A DNA stretch of 21,690 nucleotides. Origin: a virus. The stretch spans positions 1-21,690 of the IMG/VR virus record IMGVR_UViG_3300027754_000498; one strand, written 5' to 3'. The translations under genes were made by a program, and so were the position numbers. The notes below the pieces were generated by a model that saw only the letters and a program-made list of their open reading frames with translations, was not told the origin of the DNA and made no database searches. This document shows positions 11,921 through 18,781 of the stretch, in pieces (within the stretch, counting starts at the first letter, position 1; every line of letters begins with the position of its first letter).

Positions 11921-11937
11921 ATTTATTTATAAACTAC

Positions 11938-12126
11938 TTACTTAGTGCGTCCAAATTCTGGGGCTGAGGAATCCAAAGCCTTAAGAATAGGTCCTGCTAC
12001 TGCCGCTACTGCGGCTGTTGCTAATGCCTTGACGTCTGTATTACCAGCAAGGTATAGAGCAAGCACGGCTGCAATAGCAGCACGAGCATAAGTTGTTGCA
12101 ACTGCTTTTAGTTTAGTTGTATTCAT
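11938..12126 (-). CDS. Holin, r1t-like
   Basis: A 62-residue product with two hydrophobic, Ala-rich segments (about residues 13-28 and 32-50) separated by the turn GNTDVKA, ending APEFGRTK. This arrangement, with ARAAIAAVLALYLAGN before the turn and an FGR(T/G)K end, matches the r1t-type holin family of actinobacterial phages. Holins form the membrane lesion that releases the endolysin. The gene directly follows the endolysin and ends at the terminator. ATG start with AAGGATGGAATATG just upstream (binding site AAGGA). Confidence 0.82.
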   Translation of the reverse strand: MNTTKLKAVATTYARAAIAAVLALYLAGNTDVKALATAAVAAVAGPILKALDSSAPEFGRTK

Positions 12127-12135
12127 ATTCCATCC

Positions 12136-12591
12136 TTAAGGGCGAGCAACGCCCATTACTAGGGAGTAGGCACGTTTCTTTAGATACACACCATCTCCGT
12201 TTGATTGACTGCCCTTAGTATCCCCTGAGGTATTACCCTCATAGACCATAAGGTATTTCTTTCCATCGTTACTAGCACAGATACCAACGTGGTCAGCCTC
12301 TGCATCAGCATCAAATTGGAAGAAAACTATATCTCCTGCTTCGGCTTTGCCGACTGGCACTATCTTGCCTTTACTTGTAAACCATTTAAGTCCTGCTTGA
12401 CAGGAAGCAAACCCTTTAGCAGTTTGAGCCGCTATCTTTGAGGCTAATCCTGCTTGGTCATAACACCAAGATACAAACATTGCACACCAAGGGTTGTTAT
12501 TAAGTCCATACCACTTGCCATACATACTGTCATTGTTCTTGCCTACCTCTTGGTATCCAAGTTGTGACTTTGCTATATCTACTACACTCAT
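12136..12591 (-). CDS. CHAP-domain endolysin
   Basis: A 151-residue product of CHAP (NlpC/P60-like amidase) type: PWCAMFVSWCYDQAG (34-48, catalytic Cys36), AGDIVFFQF (85-93) and ADHVGI (99-104, catalytic His101), then YEGNTS (117-122). It cleaves a peptidoglycan peptide or amide bond. There is no separate wall-binding domain, so it is a single-domain lysin. I chose the ATG at 12591 because it overlaps the stop of the preceding small ORF (ATGA) and GGATGG lies 8 bases before it; an ATG four codons earlier is possible. No signal peptide, so it depends on the holin. Confidence 0.87.
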   Translation of the reverse strand: MSVVDIAKSQLGYQEVGKNNDSMYGKWYGLNNNPWCAMFVSWCYDQAGLASKIAAQTAKGFASCQAGLKWFTSKGKIVPVGKAEAGDIVFFQFDADAEADHVGICASNDGKKYLMVYEGNTSGDTKGSQSNGDGVYLKKRAYSLVMGVARP

Positions 12592-12689
12592 ATTGACATC
12601 CATCCCTGATACTCGGCCTCTGGATTATCCAGTAGCCATTGCTGCCTTAATTTATTCTGGTGTTCCCAGTCAATCTCATTACTCATCAT
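12588..12689 (-). CDS. Small hydrophilic protein
   Basis: A 33-residue ORF (two adjacent ATGs; the second, at 12686, is equally possible), with Trp/Gln/Glu-rich sequence (IDWEHQNKLRQQWLLDN). It overlaps the endolysin start by four bases and lies 2-10 bases from the end of the membrane-protein gene. Too short for domain assignment; similar short ORFs are common in phage lysis regions. Confidence 0.45.
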   Translation of the reverse strand: MMSNEIDWEHQNKLRQQWLLDNPEAEYQGWMSI

Positions 12690-12846
12690 TAGAGTTACGT
12701 AGTGAATAAGTAACTACCCAGGCTATTAGAGTCGCTATGATTGCATAACCGACTACAGTTTTAGCAGAGCCAGTTAATACAACCCAAGCAATAAACATAC
12801 CTAGTAGGGTCCATAGTTGTTGAACCATATCTCTTAATACTCTCAA
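12679..12846 (-). CDS. Small two-helix membrane protein
   Basis: A 55-residue product with two hydrophobic segments, LLGMFIAWVVL (about 14-24) and VVGYAIIATLIAWVVTYSL (about 31-49), a short turn, and a charged end. It starts with TTG overlapping the TGA of the proline-rich gene (TTGA) with GGAGAAAACC as a good binding site. Position next to endolysin and holin suggests a second holin or antiholin-like factor, but that is inferred from context only. Confidence 0.6.
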   Translation of the reverse strand: MRVLRDMVQQLWTLLGMFIAWVVLTGSAKTVVGYAIIATLIAWVVTYSLRNSNDE

Positions 12847-14036
12847 GGTTTTCTCCTTCTTAATAATTTAATGTTCTCATTGGTTGGTGCATTGGGTCCA
12901 CCGCCACCAGTAGGACTAGGAGTTCTGACTGTAGGTGGGGGAGTTCTTGTAGCAGTGGCTGCGCCTACTGCATTGATGGCAGCCTGGCTAGCAATAACGG
13001 ATGCAATGATTGTTTGCTCTGAGGTTGTTCTTTCTTCATCAGACATATCAGCACCGATGTTTGAGATAGCAGTAAATACTTCTGCTGGATTATCAAAGAT
13101 TGCTGAGATTAACTCTGCTGGATTTTCTAATAATTGTAGGGCTACTACTGTGCCAGCCTCAAGCACTACACCATTGTCTAATTGAACTGGTGTTTCAGGT
13201 GCAAGAGTTTCTAAATCAACCTCATCTACTTGTATAACTTCTTCAGCAGGTGGTTCTTCTTCCACAATAGGTGGCTCTTCAACCACTAAAGGTGGTTCCT
13301 CAACTGGTACTGGTGCTTCTTCCACTACATCAGGGGGTTCCTCAGCCTCTACAGGTGGCTCTACCACAACTGGAGGTTCTTCTATAACAACAGGTGCTTC
13401 ATCAACAACTGCTGGAGGTTCTGGTTCTATAACAGGTGGGATGTAAACAATGTCAGGAGGCTCTGGTGCCACAATAGGTGGCTCAGGAGCAGGGGTTGGT
13501 ACCACAGCGGTACTAGTATCTACTGTAACTGTGCTTCCATCAATTGATGCAGTATGTGTATCTACTACAGCAGTAGCAGTATCTCTGTGTGGTATCAAAC
13601 CACTACTTAAAGTATAGGTTCCTACTGCCCTTTGACCAGCGACTACATAGTCATATGATGTAGCACGAATTGTATAAGTGTCAGCATTTAATGTTCCACT
13701 AAGCCGTGATGCCCAATAGTTATTAGATGAAGAGTTACCATCATCATCACCAGCAATAGCAGCAGAGTTAGCAGTTGTGCTATCTGCTACGCCACGATAC
13801 AACCATAGCCAGGAATCTACCCAAGCAGGGCGTTCAACTGTAACTGAATCCACTACCTCAAACCTAGGTCCAGTAGTGGTAGTAATAACATAAGCGGTTG
13901 TTGTATCTACATTTACTACTACATCTACATAAGCAGTTGTAGCATCAAGATTAATTATTATATCTTCGGCAGTTGCAGGGGTTGGTATAAAGAGTAAACT
14001 AATCCCTATTACTAAGGAGTATATAAATTTGGTCAA
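12843..14036 (-). CDS. Secreted protein: PPC-like domain plus long proline/valine/glutamate stalk
   Basis: The 397-residue product has a signal peptide (residues 1-23, IPTPATA-ED cleavage), then TTAYV repeats (33-50), then a beta domain (about 58-146) with DSWLWLYRG, GDDDGNSSSNNYWASRLSG and TYTIRATSYDY, resembling bacterial pre-peptidase C-terminal (PPC) beta-jellyroll domains. Residues about 178-265 are a Pro/Val/Glu-rich stalk with repeats of the form VVEEPP(V/I), with a Val/Asp/Glu-rich section after it. The end is Pro/Thr/Gly-rich and basic (LLRRRKP). No catalytic domain, no anchor motif. Start is TTG at 14036, overlapping the gene upstream by 38 bases; no ATG precedes the signal. Its place between tail and lysis genes suggests either a virion-attached spike or a host-surface factor made late. 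A signal peptide argues for export. Confidence 0.7.
   Translation of the reverse strand: MTKFIYSLVIGISLLFIPTPATAEDIIINLDATTAYVDVVVNVDTTTAYVITTTTGPRFEVVDSVTVERPAWVDSWLWLYRGVADSTTANSAAIAGDDDGNSSSNNYWASRLSGTLNADTYTIRATSYDYVVAGQRAVGTYTLSSGLIPHRDTATAVVDTHTASIDGSTVTVDTSTAVVPTPAPEPPIVAPEPPDIVYIPPVIEPEPPAVVDEAPVVIEEPPVVVEPPVEAEEPPDVVEEAPVPVEEPPLVVEEPPIVEEEPPAEEVIQVDEVDLETLAPETPVQLDNGVVLEAGTVVALQLLENPAELISAIFDNPAEVFTAISNIGADMSDEERTTSEQTIIASVIASQAAINAVGAATATRTPPPTVRTPSPTGGGGPNAPTNENIKLLRRRKP
13225..13505 (-). repeat. Proline-codon low-complexity repeat within a gene
   Basis: Many imperfect copies of a 12- to 18-base unit with GGTGGTTC/GGTGGCTC (plus strand) encode (V/I)xEEPP-type residues of the stalk of the secreted protein. 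Copies differ, so repeats are old or diverging. Length variation by slippage or recombination between related phages is likely. Confidence 0.55.
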
Positions 14037-14196
14037 CGCGGGCTTCCAATCTATTGACTTGGTCTTTTACGGAACTGCCCCCATTTGGTTTTAATTCTTC
14101 AAGATAATGTTTGACTAGCCACCTAACCATCAAGGCAAAGGAACCAATCAAAGTGCTTATTGCTAGTGCTAGACCAGCCCAATCATTCGGTGTCAT
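13999..14196 (-). CDS. Small membrane protein with coiled coil
   Basis: A 65-residue product with one hydrophobic helix (LALAISTLIGSFALMV, 9-24) and then HYLEELKPNGG and a heptad-like helix (VKDQVNRLEARVDQIYILL). This fits the small membrane-anchored protein that often sits between tail and lysin genes of actinobacterial phages; function there is not known (holin-like, or tail-tip/lysis timing). ATG overlaps the TAA of the minor tail gene (TAATG). Confidence 0.7.
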   Translation of the reverse strand: MTPNDWAGLALAISTLIGSFALMVRWLVKHYLEELKPNGGSSVKDQVNRLEARVDQIYILLSNRD

Positions 14197-16124
14197 TATA
14201 CTGTCCTAACCATAATCTCTATGATTCCTCCAAAGCCATCAAATCGTCTATCAGGTGGTGTCATACGAGTAAATGAAATCTGTTCTATAACTGCTTGTTG
14301 TGATTCAGATGTAGTTAAATCTTGCCAGGTAATAACATCACCAGACTTTTCAATCTCTTCTAATAATCTGATACGGTCAAATGCTCTGCCCTCATAGCCA
14401 ACAACAGTATTATATCTATCTGTCTCTACATCAAAGCAATAAACAGGAAACTTAATAATTCTTACACGAGGTGTAGCAATAGTTGACTTAGCCTGATAGC
14501 CCTTAAAAGTAGGTCCAAGAGTAGTATCAGTACTATCACGAGTAAATGTAAATTTATATGCTAAGAATTCTTGTGCAGTTGCAGGGTTAGATGTAGTTAC
14601 TTCTACTGGGTCTACCTCTGCGGAGTATCCAATGTGGTCATACTCTGTTTCGCTACCACCAGCATTGGTGGCAACTGAGGAAAGTAATAACTCTCCAACA
14701 GTAAATGAACCTCTAGCAATTAAACGTTTAAAGTTCTTAGGCTCTAAAGTTCCGTAACGAATCTTGCCTGTCTTAAGATAACCAGTTGCTGCTAAAACTG
14801 TGGCTGACTGGATAACAATACCATTACTACCAGAGGTAGTAAATACTAATTGATTACTATTACCCAAGAAGTCTACGCTTGTAGCGTATCCAGCCTGTTC
14901 AAGGAATACATCACTAGCATAAGCAAAGCGTAATGTTTCAATTTCATTACCTAAATCAATTCTATATAGACCAGCATATGAACCAACACTTCCAGTTACA
15001 TAAACAAATCTATCTCTAAATGCAAAGTCTAGGCCTGTGTTATCAGCCTCAATAATTAATGGGCCATATGATAAGTCTCCAGTTGTATCTGATATAGAAG
15101 CCACACGCACACCCTTGTTGGTGCCAATTACTAAATAGCCTAGATAAGATTCAATCTTAAGTGGATACTCACCACTAGGTAGTTGCGCTGCAATAACTCC
15201 TGATGTTAAGGTAGGCATACCGCCTAGGGCAGATAAAGTAAACTTATAAATAGCGCCACTAGTACCAGCATAGCCAGCAGTATAAATAGCAGAACCTGAC
15301 TCTGAGATAGATGTCCAAGTCCAACCTGAGTTAGGATGTGTGTATAAAGGTGTAGGTAAGGTAGTTGTTCCTAATGCTCCAGTTAATTCATAAACAGATG
15401 CACCAATGCCAGCAACAAGGCGTTGTTTAACCCAACCTAGTTTAACCTTAGCATTTCCAGTTGAGTAATGATTACTCCAACCAGAGGTACCAATTACACC
15501 AGAGTAGATACGAGTGGCATCAGCCACAAAGATACGGGTGCCATCAGTAACTAAATCTTTTATGCCAGATAGTGAACCAGCAGTATAAGTAGTAAGGGTT
15601 GTGCTATCTGATTGAACATCTAAGACTGTACTGCCATCAGGGATATAAGCAATGACTACATTGGTAGCACCAGATACGGCAGATACTACCTTATAAGTAC
15701 CACTAGATACTGTGTTGGCTACTGCTTTTAATAATGTTACTTGTCCCTTAGTAAATACATCTACATTCTGTGAGTCAGCAAACCTATGCGCTGTTGTTTC
15801 TCCACCAGCAGGGTCATAGAACTTAATGCCTGTGCCACTATGAAAGGATGATTGAGAACGTATCCACCAACCAGTAAGTGATTGCTCACCTGGCTCATTG
15901 TTGTTATCTGACTGAGGTTTATTAAAGGGGGCTGTTTGCCTGATGTATGGTTTAGCATCTGATACTGCATAGATAAATGGCATACCACCAATGGCTACAT
16001 CATAGGCAATATCTGTATTTGTCCAGACAGAACTGCTTGATGTAATACCAAGGTCAACGGCAATAGCGCGACCAATATTTGCGGTTGCACTACCACGCCC
16101 TTCGGTTATGTCACGATTGGCCAC
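14196..16124 (-). CDS. Minor tail protein, beta-propeller-like
   Basis: The 642-residue product is rich in Ser, Thr, Gly and Ala with many repeated beta strands; segments such as DLVTDGTRIFVADATRIYSG, RLVAGIGASVYELTG and YLVIGTNKGVRVASIS recur at regular intervals as in beta-propeller blades. N-terminus ANRDITEGRGSATAN and the C-terminal ITFTRM(T)PPDRR fit phage tail proteins of actinobacterial hosts. No signal, no catalytic motifs. It probably forms part of the tail tip or baseplate. Start is GTG at 16124, overlapping TAG of the small preceding ORF (TAGTG). Confidence 0.72.
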   Translation of the reverse strand: MANRDITEGRGSATANIGRAIAVDLGITSSSSVWTNTDIAYDVAIGGMPFIYAVSDAKPYIRQTAPFNKPQSDNNNEPGEQSLTGWWIRSQSSFHSGTGIKFYDPAGGETTAHRFADSQNVDVFTKGQVTLLKAVANTVSSGTYKVVSAVSGATNVVIAYIPDGSTVLDVQSDSTTLTTYTAGSLSGIKDLVTDGTRIFVADATRIYSGVIGTSGWSNHYSTGNAKVKLGWVKQRLVAGIGASVYELTGALGTTTLPTPLYTHPNSGWTWTSISESGSAIYTAGYAGTSGAIYKFTLSALGGMPTLTSGVIAAQLPSGEYPLKIESYLGYLVIGTNKGVRVASISDTTGDLSYGPLIIEADNTGLDFAFRDRFVYVTGSVGSYAGLYRIDLGNEIETLRFAYASDVFLEQAGYATSVDFLGNSNQLVFTTSGSNGIVIQSATVLAATGYLKTGKIRYGTLEPKNFKRLIARGSFTVGELLLSSVATNAGGSETEYDHIGYSAEVDPVEVTTSNPATAQEFLAYKFTFTRDSTDTTLGPTFKGYQAKSTIATPRVRIIKFPVYCFDVETDRYNTVVGYEGRAFDRIRLLEEIEKSGDVITWQDLTTSESQQAVIEQISFTRMTPPDRRFDGFGGIIEIMVRTV

Positions 16125-16228
16125 TACATACCACCTAACATTAAGTTAGTTACGCGGGAAAGGTCTAGTACATTTGCTTCAGATACACCACTTGATGCTG
16201 CTGTTTCAGGAATAGTTCTAATTGCCAC
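16124..16228 (-). CDS. Very short ORF between tail genes
   Basis: A 34-residue ORF, GTG start, with TAGTG overlaps on both sides (16230-16226 and 16126-16122). The sequence is Ser/Ala/Val/Thr-rich and its end (VLDLSRVTNLMLGGM) could be a short helix. Support is the precise packing and the shared overlap pattern; no family is known to me. Confidence 0.45.
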   Translation of the reverse strand: MAIRTIPETAASSGVSEANVLDLSRVTNLMLGGM

Positions 16229-16533
16229 TAAACGATTTCCTCTCCTGCAATATGAAAGTTAATTGTAATTGCTGATGCACCACCAGTAATGGTTTGAGTG
16301 GCAGCAAGGACTTGAGCACAATCAATATAGATACTGGTATTGGCTGCAATAGCAGTAGTAGTATGGATTGTTGTCGCGTTTAATGCCATAGTAAATGTGC
16401 CAGCAGTCCCTGCTGTATTAGTCACTATGATATTTAATATCTTTGTGGTTGTAGAAGGCGGTACTGTGTATAAGGTTGTGCCTACGGTTGTAGTGGCAGC
16501 ACCCCTAAATAGTGTTTTACTTGTAGTAGCCAC
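16228..16533 (-). CDS. Small beta-rich tail protein, paralogue of 19759-20088
   Basis: A 101-residue Thr/Ala/Ile-rich protein, with MATTSKTLFRGAATT ... TLYTVPPSTTTKILNI. The pattern MATTxKxLxxxAxTT, TLYTxPxSTxT, Ixx(N) and ATFT is shared with the product of 19759-20088, so the two are duplicates. Structural, beta-sandwich-like; probably part of the fibre or tail tip. GTG start with GAGAGG five bases before it. Confidence 0.65.
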   Translation of the reverse strand: MATTSKTLFRGAATTTVGTTLYTVPPSTTTKILNIIVTNTAGTAGTFTMALNATTIHTTTAIAANTSIYIDCAQVLAATQTITGGASAITINFHIAGEEIV

Positions 16534-16554
16534 TAGAGCCTCTCTTAAATGTTA

Positions 16555-16803
16555 TTAAAGCGCAGCAATCTCAGCATCAGATAAACCTAATGCTTTTAAC
16601 TTAGCGTTAGCACTTGCCTTAGCGGAAGCCTTGGCGGTTGCTGCTGCATCTTCCTCTGCCTTGCGAGTTGCGTAGGCTGCTGCATCGGCATTGCGTTGAG
16701 TAATCTCTGCCGCAGTTAATGGGCGGATTACTTCCTTTGGGTGTCCTGCGGTAGCACAATTGCCACAGCAACATACCTCAAGGGCGGTTAGGGTTTCTGT
16801 CAT
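16555..16803 (-). CDS. Small Cys- and Ala-rich protein of the tail-fibre region
   Basis: An 82-residue product from the ATG at 16803, chosen because AAAGGAGAAAAC precedes it; an earlier in-frame ATG would overlap the preceding gene in a different frame. It has VCCCGNC near the N-terminus, a Pro-containing IRPLTAAEI, and a long Ala/Lys/Glu helix ending LKALGLSDAEIAAL. Helical C-termini with LGLxxxE(I/V)xAL occur in fibre-assembly-type phage proteins. A fibre chaperone or accessory role is a guess. Confidence 0.6.
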   Translation of the reverse strand: MTETLTALEVCCCGNCATAGHPKEVIRPLTAAEITQRNADAAAYATRKAEEDAAATAKASAKASANAKLKALGLSDAEIAAL

Positions 16804-16816
16804 TTTGTTTTCTCCT

Positions 16817-17341
16817 TTATGAGTTTTTGATTCCGTATAAGTAAAATGAACTGTATTGGACAAATGTTCCAGTTTCAGGCGTAATGGTAATTGTGGTAAT
16901 CGCTGCCTGTGTTGCAGGATTCCATAAACCAGCACCCATTGTTATATATGCTGAAGTAGCATTGTTTTCCATTGCTGACTCTGAACTTACCGATTTGGCA
17001 TTTGTAGTGCTGCGATAGTTAGGGATATAAAATTGGCAACTGGTAAATGTACTGGCAGTTTGGGTGGCGTTGTTTAACATACCTGTTGCTAATTGTGCGC
17101 TGGCACCCCAATTAAAAGATTGAACAGATGAACCATCACCATAAATAAATTTTTGCGAATAGTTTGAACCTACGCTATTAAAAGTTAAATAACCCCAGTT
17201 ATAAGTTCCGCTAGGTGAACTGTCTATTGAAGCCAATAAAACTAAATCTGTGTAACTTGAATCAATAGAAGTAAAGGATATGCTAGAACTTCCACCTGAA
17301 CCTACTGTTGAACTAGCAATTAATGTATATGTATTTGCCAT
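16817..17341 (-). CDS. Tail-tip/receptor-binding paralogue C
   Basis: A 174-residue Ser/Thr/Gly-rich product with the order YTLIASSTVG, SISFTSIDSSYTDLVLLASI, NSVGSNYSQ and SSFYLYGIKNS. The same order occurs in the two genes before it (17341-17841 and 17847-18464), so these are tandem copies. The shared end SxFxLYGI is a hallmark of a beta-sandwich at fibre tips. No catalytic motif. ATG overlaps the TAA of the previous copy. Probably binds the host surface. Confidence 0.72.
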   Translation of the reverse strand: MANTYTLIASSTVGSGGSSSISFTSIDSSYTDLVLLASIDSSPSGTYNWGYLTFNSVGSNYSQKFIYGDGSSVQSFNWGASAQLATGMLNNATQTASTFTSCQFYIPNYRSTTNAKSVSSESAMENNATSAYITMGAGLWNPATQAAITTITITPETGTFVQYSSFYLYGIKNS

Positions 17342-17841
17342 TATGCCGCCAGTATTCCGTATAGGGTAAAGGTTGAGCCTGTAAGAAAATTTCTTGAATT
17401 TGATGGCTTAAACAAAAGGCTAGTTATTGCATTAGTGTTGCGCCATAAACCAGCAACAACAAACACCAACGAATCGGCTGAAGCATCTTTGCTTAGCCAA
17501 GTTTTGTATGTCGTGCTATTGGAATAGTTACTAAAATTGCAGATAATTGTAGTTATTAAAGTTGGTCTAATTGGATAACCAATAGTGGCATCACTTACAT
17601 TTGCTGCTCTACCACTACTAGCAGAAGTGCCATCACCAGCAAAATATGTTTGACTATAATTACTGCCAGTATCACCGTTAATCACAACATAGGTGTCCTG
17701 TTCGGTACTACCCGAACAGCCTGCATTAAGAACTAGAACTAAATCTGTGTAAGATTGTGAGATACTAGAGAAGGTAACTGATGCTGCTGCGCTACCTAGT
17801 GTCTGAGTTGCTATCGGTGTATATGTTGCTCCTGCGGTCAT
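17341..17841 (-). CDS. Tail-tip/receptor-binding paralogue B
   Basis: A 166-residue copy of the same unit: YTPIATQTLGS, VTFSSISQSYTDLVLVLNA, DTGSNYSQTYFAGDGTS and LWRNTNAITSLLFKPSNS, ending STFTLYGILAA. It shares NTNAITS with copy A and YTDLVL with copy C, so it lies between them in similarity as in position. AAGGGG precedes the ATG. Internal regions differ most, as expected of proteins under receptor-driven selection. Confidence 0.72.
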   Translation of the reverse strand: MTAGATYTPIATQTLGSAAASVTFSSISQSYTDLVLVLNAGCSGSTEQDTYVVINGDTGSNYSQTYFAGDGTSASSGRAANVSDATIGYPIRPTLITTIICNFSNYSNSTTYKTWLSKDASADSLVFVVAGLWRNTNAITSLLFKPSNSRNFLTGSTFTLYGILAA

Positions 17842-17846
17842 TGTGA

Positions 17847-18464
17847 TTACCCCTTAATTCCGTATAAGGCGAATGATGAGTATGTATTCAAATTACCATC
17901 AGAGGAACTAAAAGTAATGCTGGTAATTGCATTTGTGTTTCTCCAATTACCTGATGTTAAGCCAACAAAACCACCGTATCCGCCAAGTGTTCCATTAAAA
18001 TCTGTACCTGCAAAGGTTCTTACAGTTTTATATTTTGAAGTATTTGCATAATCTAAAATATCAATAATACTTATTCCGAAAGTACCACCAGTAGTCGTTC
18101 CGTACATACCATCTGCCGTTACTACGGATGTAGTATTTGCACTACCAGACGCATATGGAGTTCCGCCAATTCCTGTTACATTATGTATAGAATAATTAGA
18201 ACCTGTATCCGAATTAAACTGAATGTTACCACTCGCTATACCAAAAGTATTACGCACTACTTGTGCAAAACATCTAATTTGTAAATGAGTGTAGGTTGCA
18301 GGTATAGAACTAAAAGTAAAACTACTTGTACTGCTACCTAAAGTAGTTGTTGTTATAGACTCATAAGAACTAGGACTAAACGCAGCATTACCCACTAGGA
18401 AACTATCAGACTTTAGATAACTGGCAGATGTAAACCCTACCTTAGACATCTTAGTTATACCCAT
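17847..18464 (-). CDS. Tail-tip/receptor-binding paralogue A with attachment-type N-terminus
   Basis: A 205-residue product. From about residue 35 it is the same unit as copies B and C (YESITTTTLGSS, FTFSSIPATYTHLQIRCF, DTGSNYS, NTNAITSITFS, SSFALYGIKG). Its first 34 residues (SYLKSDSFLVGNAAFSPSSY) resemble the N-terminus of the glycine-rich adhesin (LQGFPKSRSLLAGNAF) at 18781-19755, so this segment probably fixes the protein to a common site in the tail. I use the ATG at 18464, in a TAATG overlap with the preceding gene, and not an upstream in-frame ATG. Confidence 0.72.
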   Translation of the reverse strand: MGITKMSKVGFTSASYLKSDSFLVGNAAFSPSSYESITTTTLGSSTSSFTFSSIPATYTHLQIRCFAQVVRNTFGIASGNIQFNSDTGSNYSIHNVTGIGGTPYASGSANTTSVVTADGMYGTTTGGTFGISIIDILDYANTSKYKTVRTFAGTDFNGTLGGYGGFVGLTSGNWRNTNAITSITFSSSDGNLNTYSSFALYGIKG

Positions 18465-18781
18465 TATGGCATCTCCACTTCGTGTGCTGAATTTGTGCAT
18501 ATCCAACGGCAGGTAGTTTCATCAAGAGTTAATTCACTATGCCCGCAGGTAGGTCTAGGTGCTATGAAAGCACCATCACTTCCTTTAGTTGCATCAAAGG
18601 TATAGCCAATGCCAGCGTAGTTGAAGCGGTAATTATTATTATATGAAGTTCTTTTGCATACTTGATCTCTAAAGTTACCATACCAAGTTTCAGTATCTAA
18701 ACCTTCTATGGTTTCTGTTTCATCAATACCTACTATAACTTCGGTAACTATTCCATCTGTAATAAATGCGTAATGTGCCAT
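18464..18781 (-). CDS. Conserved phage tail-fibre-associated protein
   Basis: A 105-residue product with AHYAFITDGIVTEVIVGIDE at the start and then KRTSYNNNYRFNYAGIGYTF and FIAPRPTC. Proteins with HYAxIxxxIVxxVIVG and NYAGIGYTYD blocks are frequent next to fibre genes of many marine and freshwater phages, and of unknown function. A Cys/His-containing end (CGH, TCRWIC, H) may bind metal. ATG (18781) overlaps the TAA of the adhesin gene (TAATG). Confidence 0.72.
   Translation of the reverse strand: MAHYAFITDGIVTEVIVGIDETETIEGLDTETWYGNFRDQVCKRTSYNNNYRFNYAGIGYTFDATKGSDGAFIAPRPTCGHSELTLDETTCRWICTNSAHEVEMP

Larger units (their letters stand above)
11612..11937 (-). other. Non-coding gap between late and replication blocks
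   Basis: About 325 bases with no convincing ORF. It holds, reading in the minus direction, the late-gene terminator (11920-11876); imperfect hairpins around 11770-11845 (for example AAGGT/ACCTT at 11768-11785 on the plus strand, and a bulged stem around GCGTG/TACGC); a heptamer CTTGACT (-35-like at 11768-11763) with only a weak -10 (TGTAGT) 17 bases on; the palindrome at 11712-11739; an AT-rich TATATATACAGTATATA tract (11701-11716); and the leaderless promoter at 11628-11618. It could also hold an operator or origin, but no iterons are visible. Confidence 0.6.
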
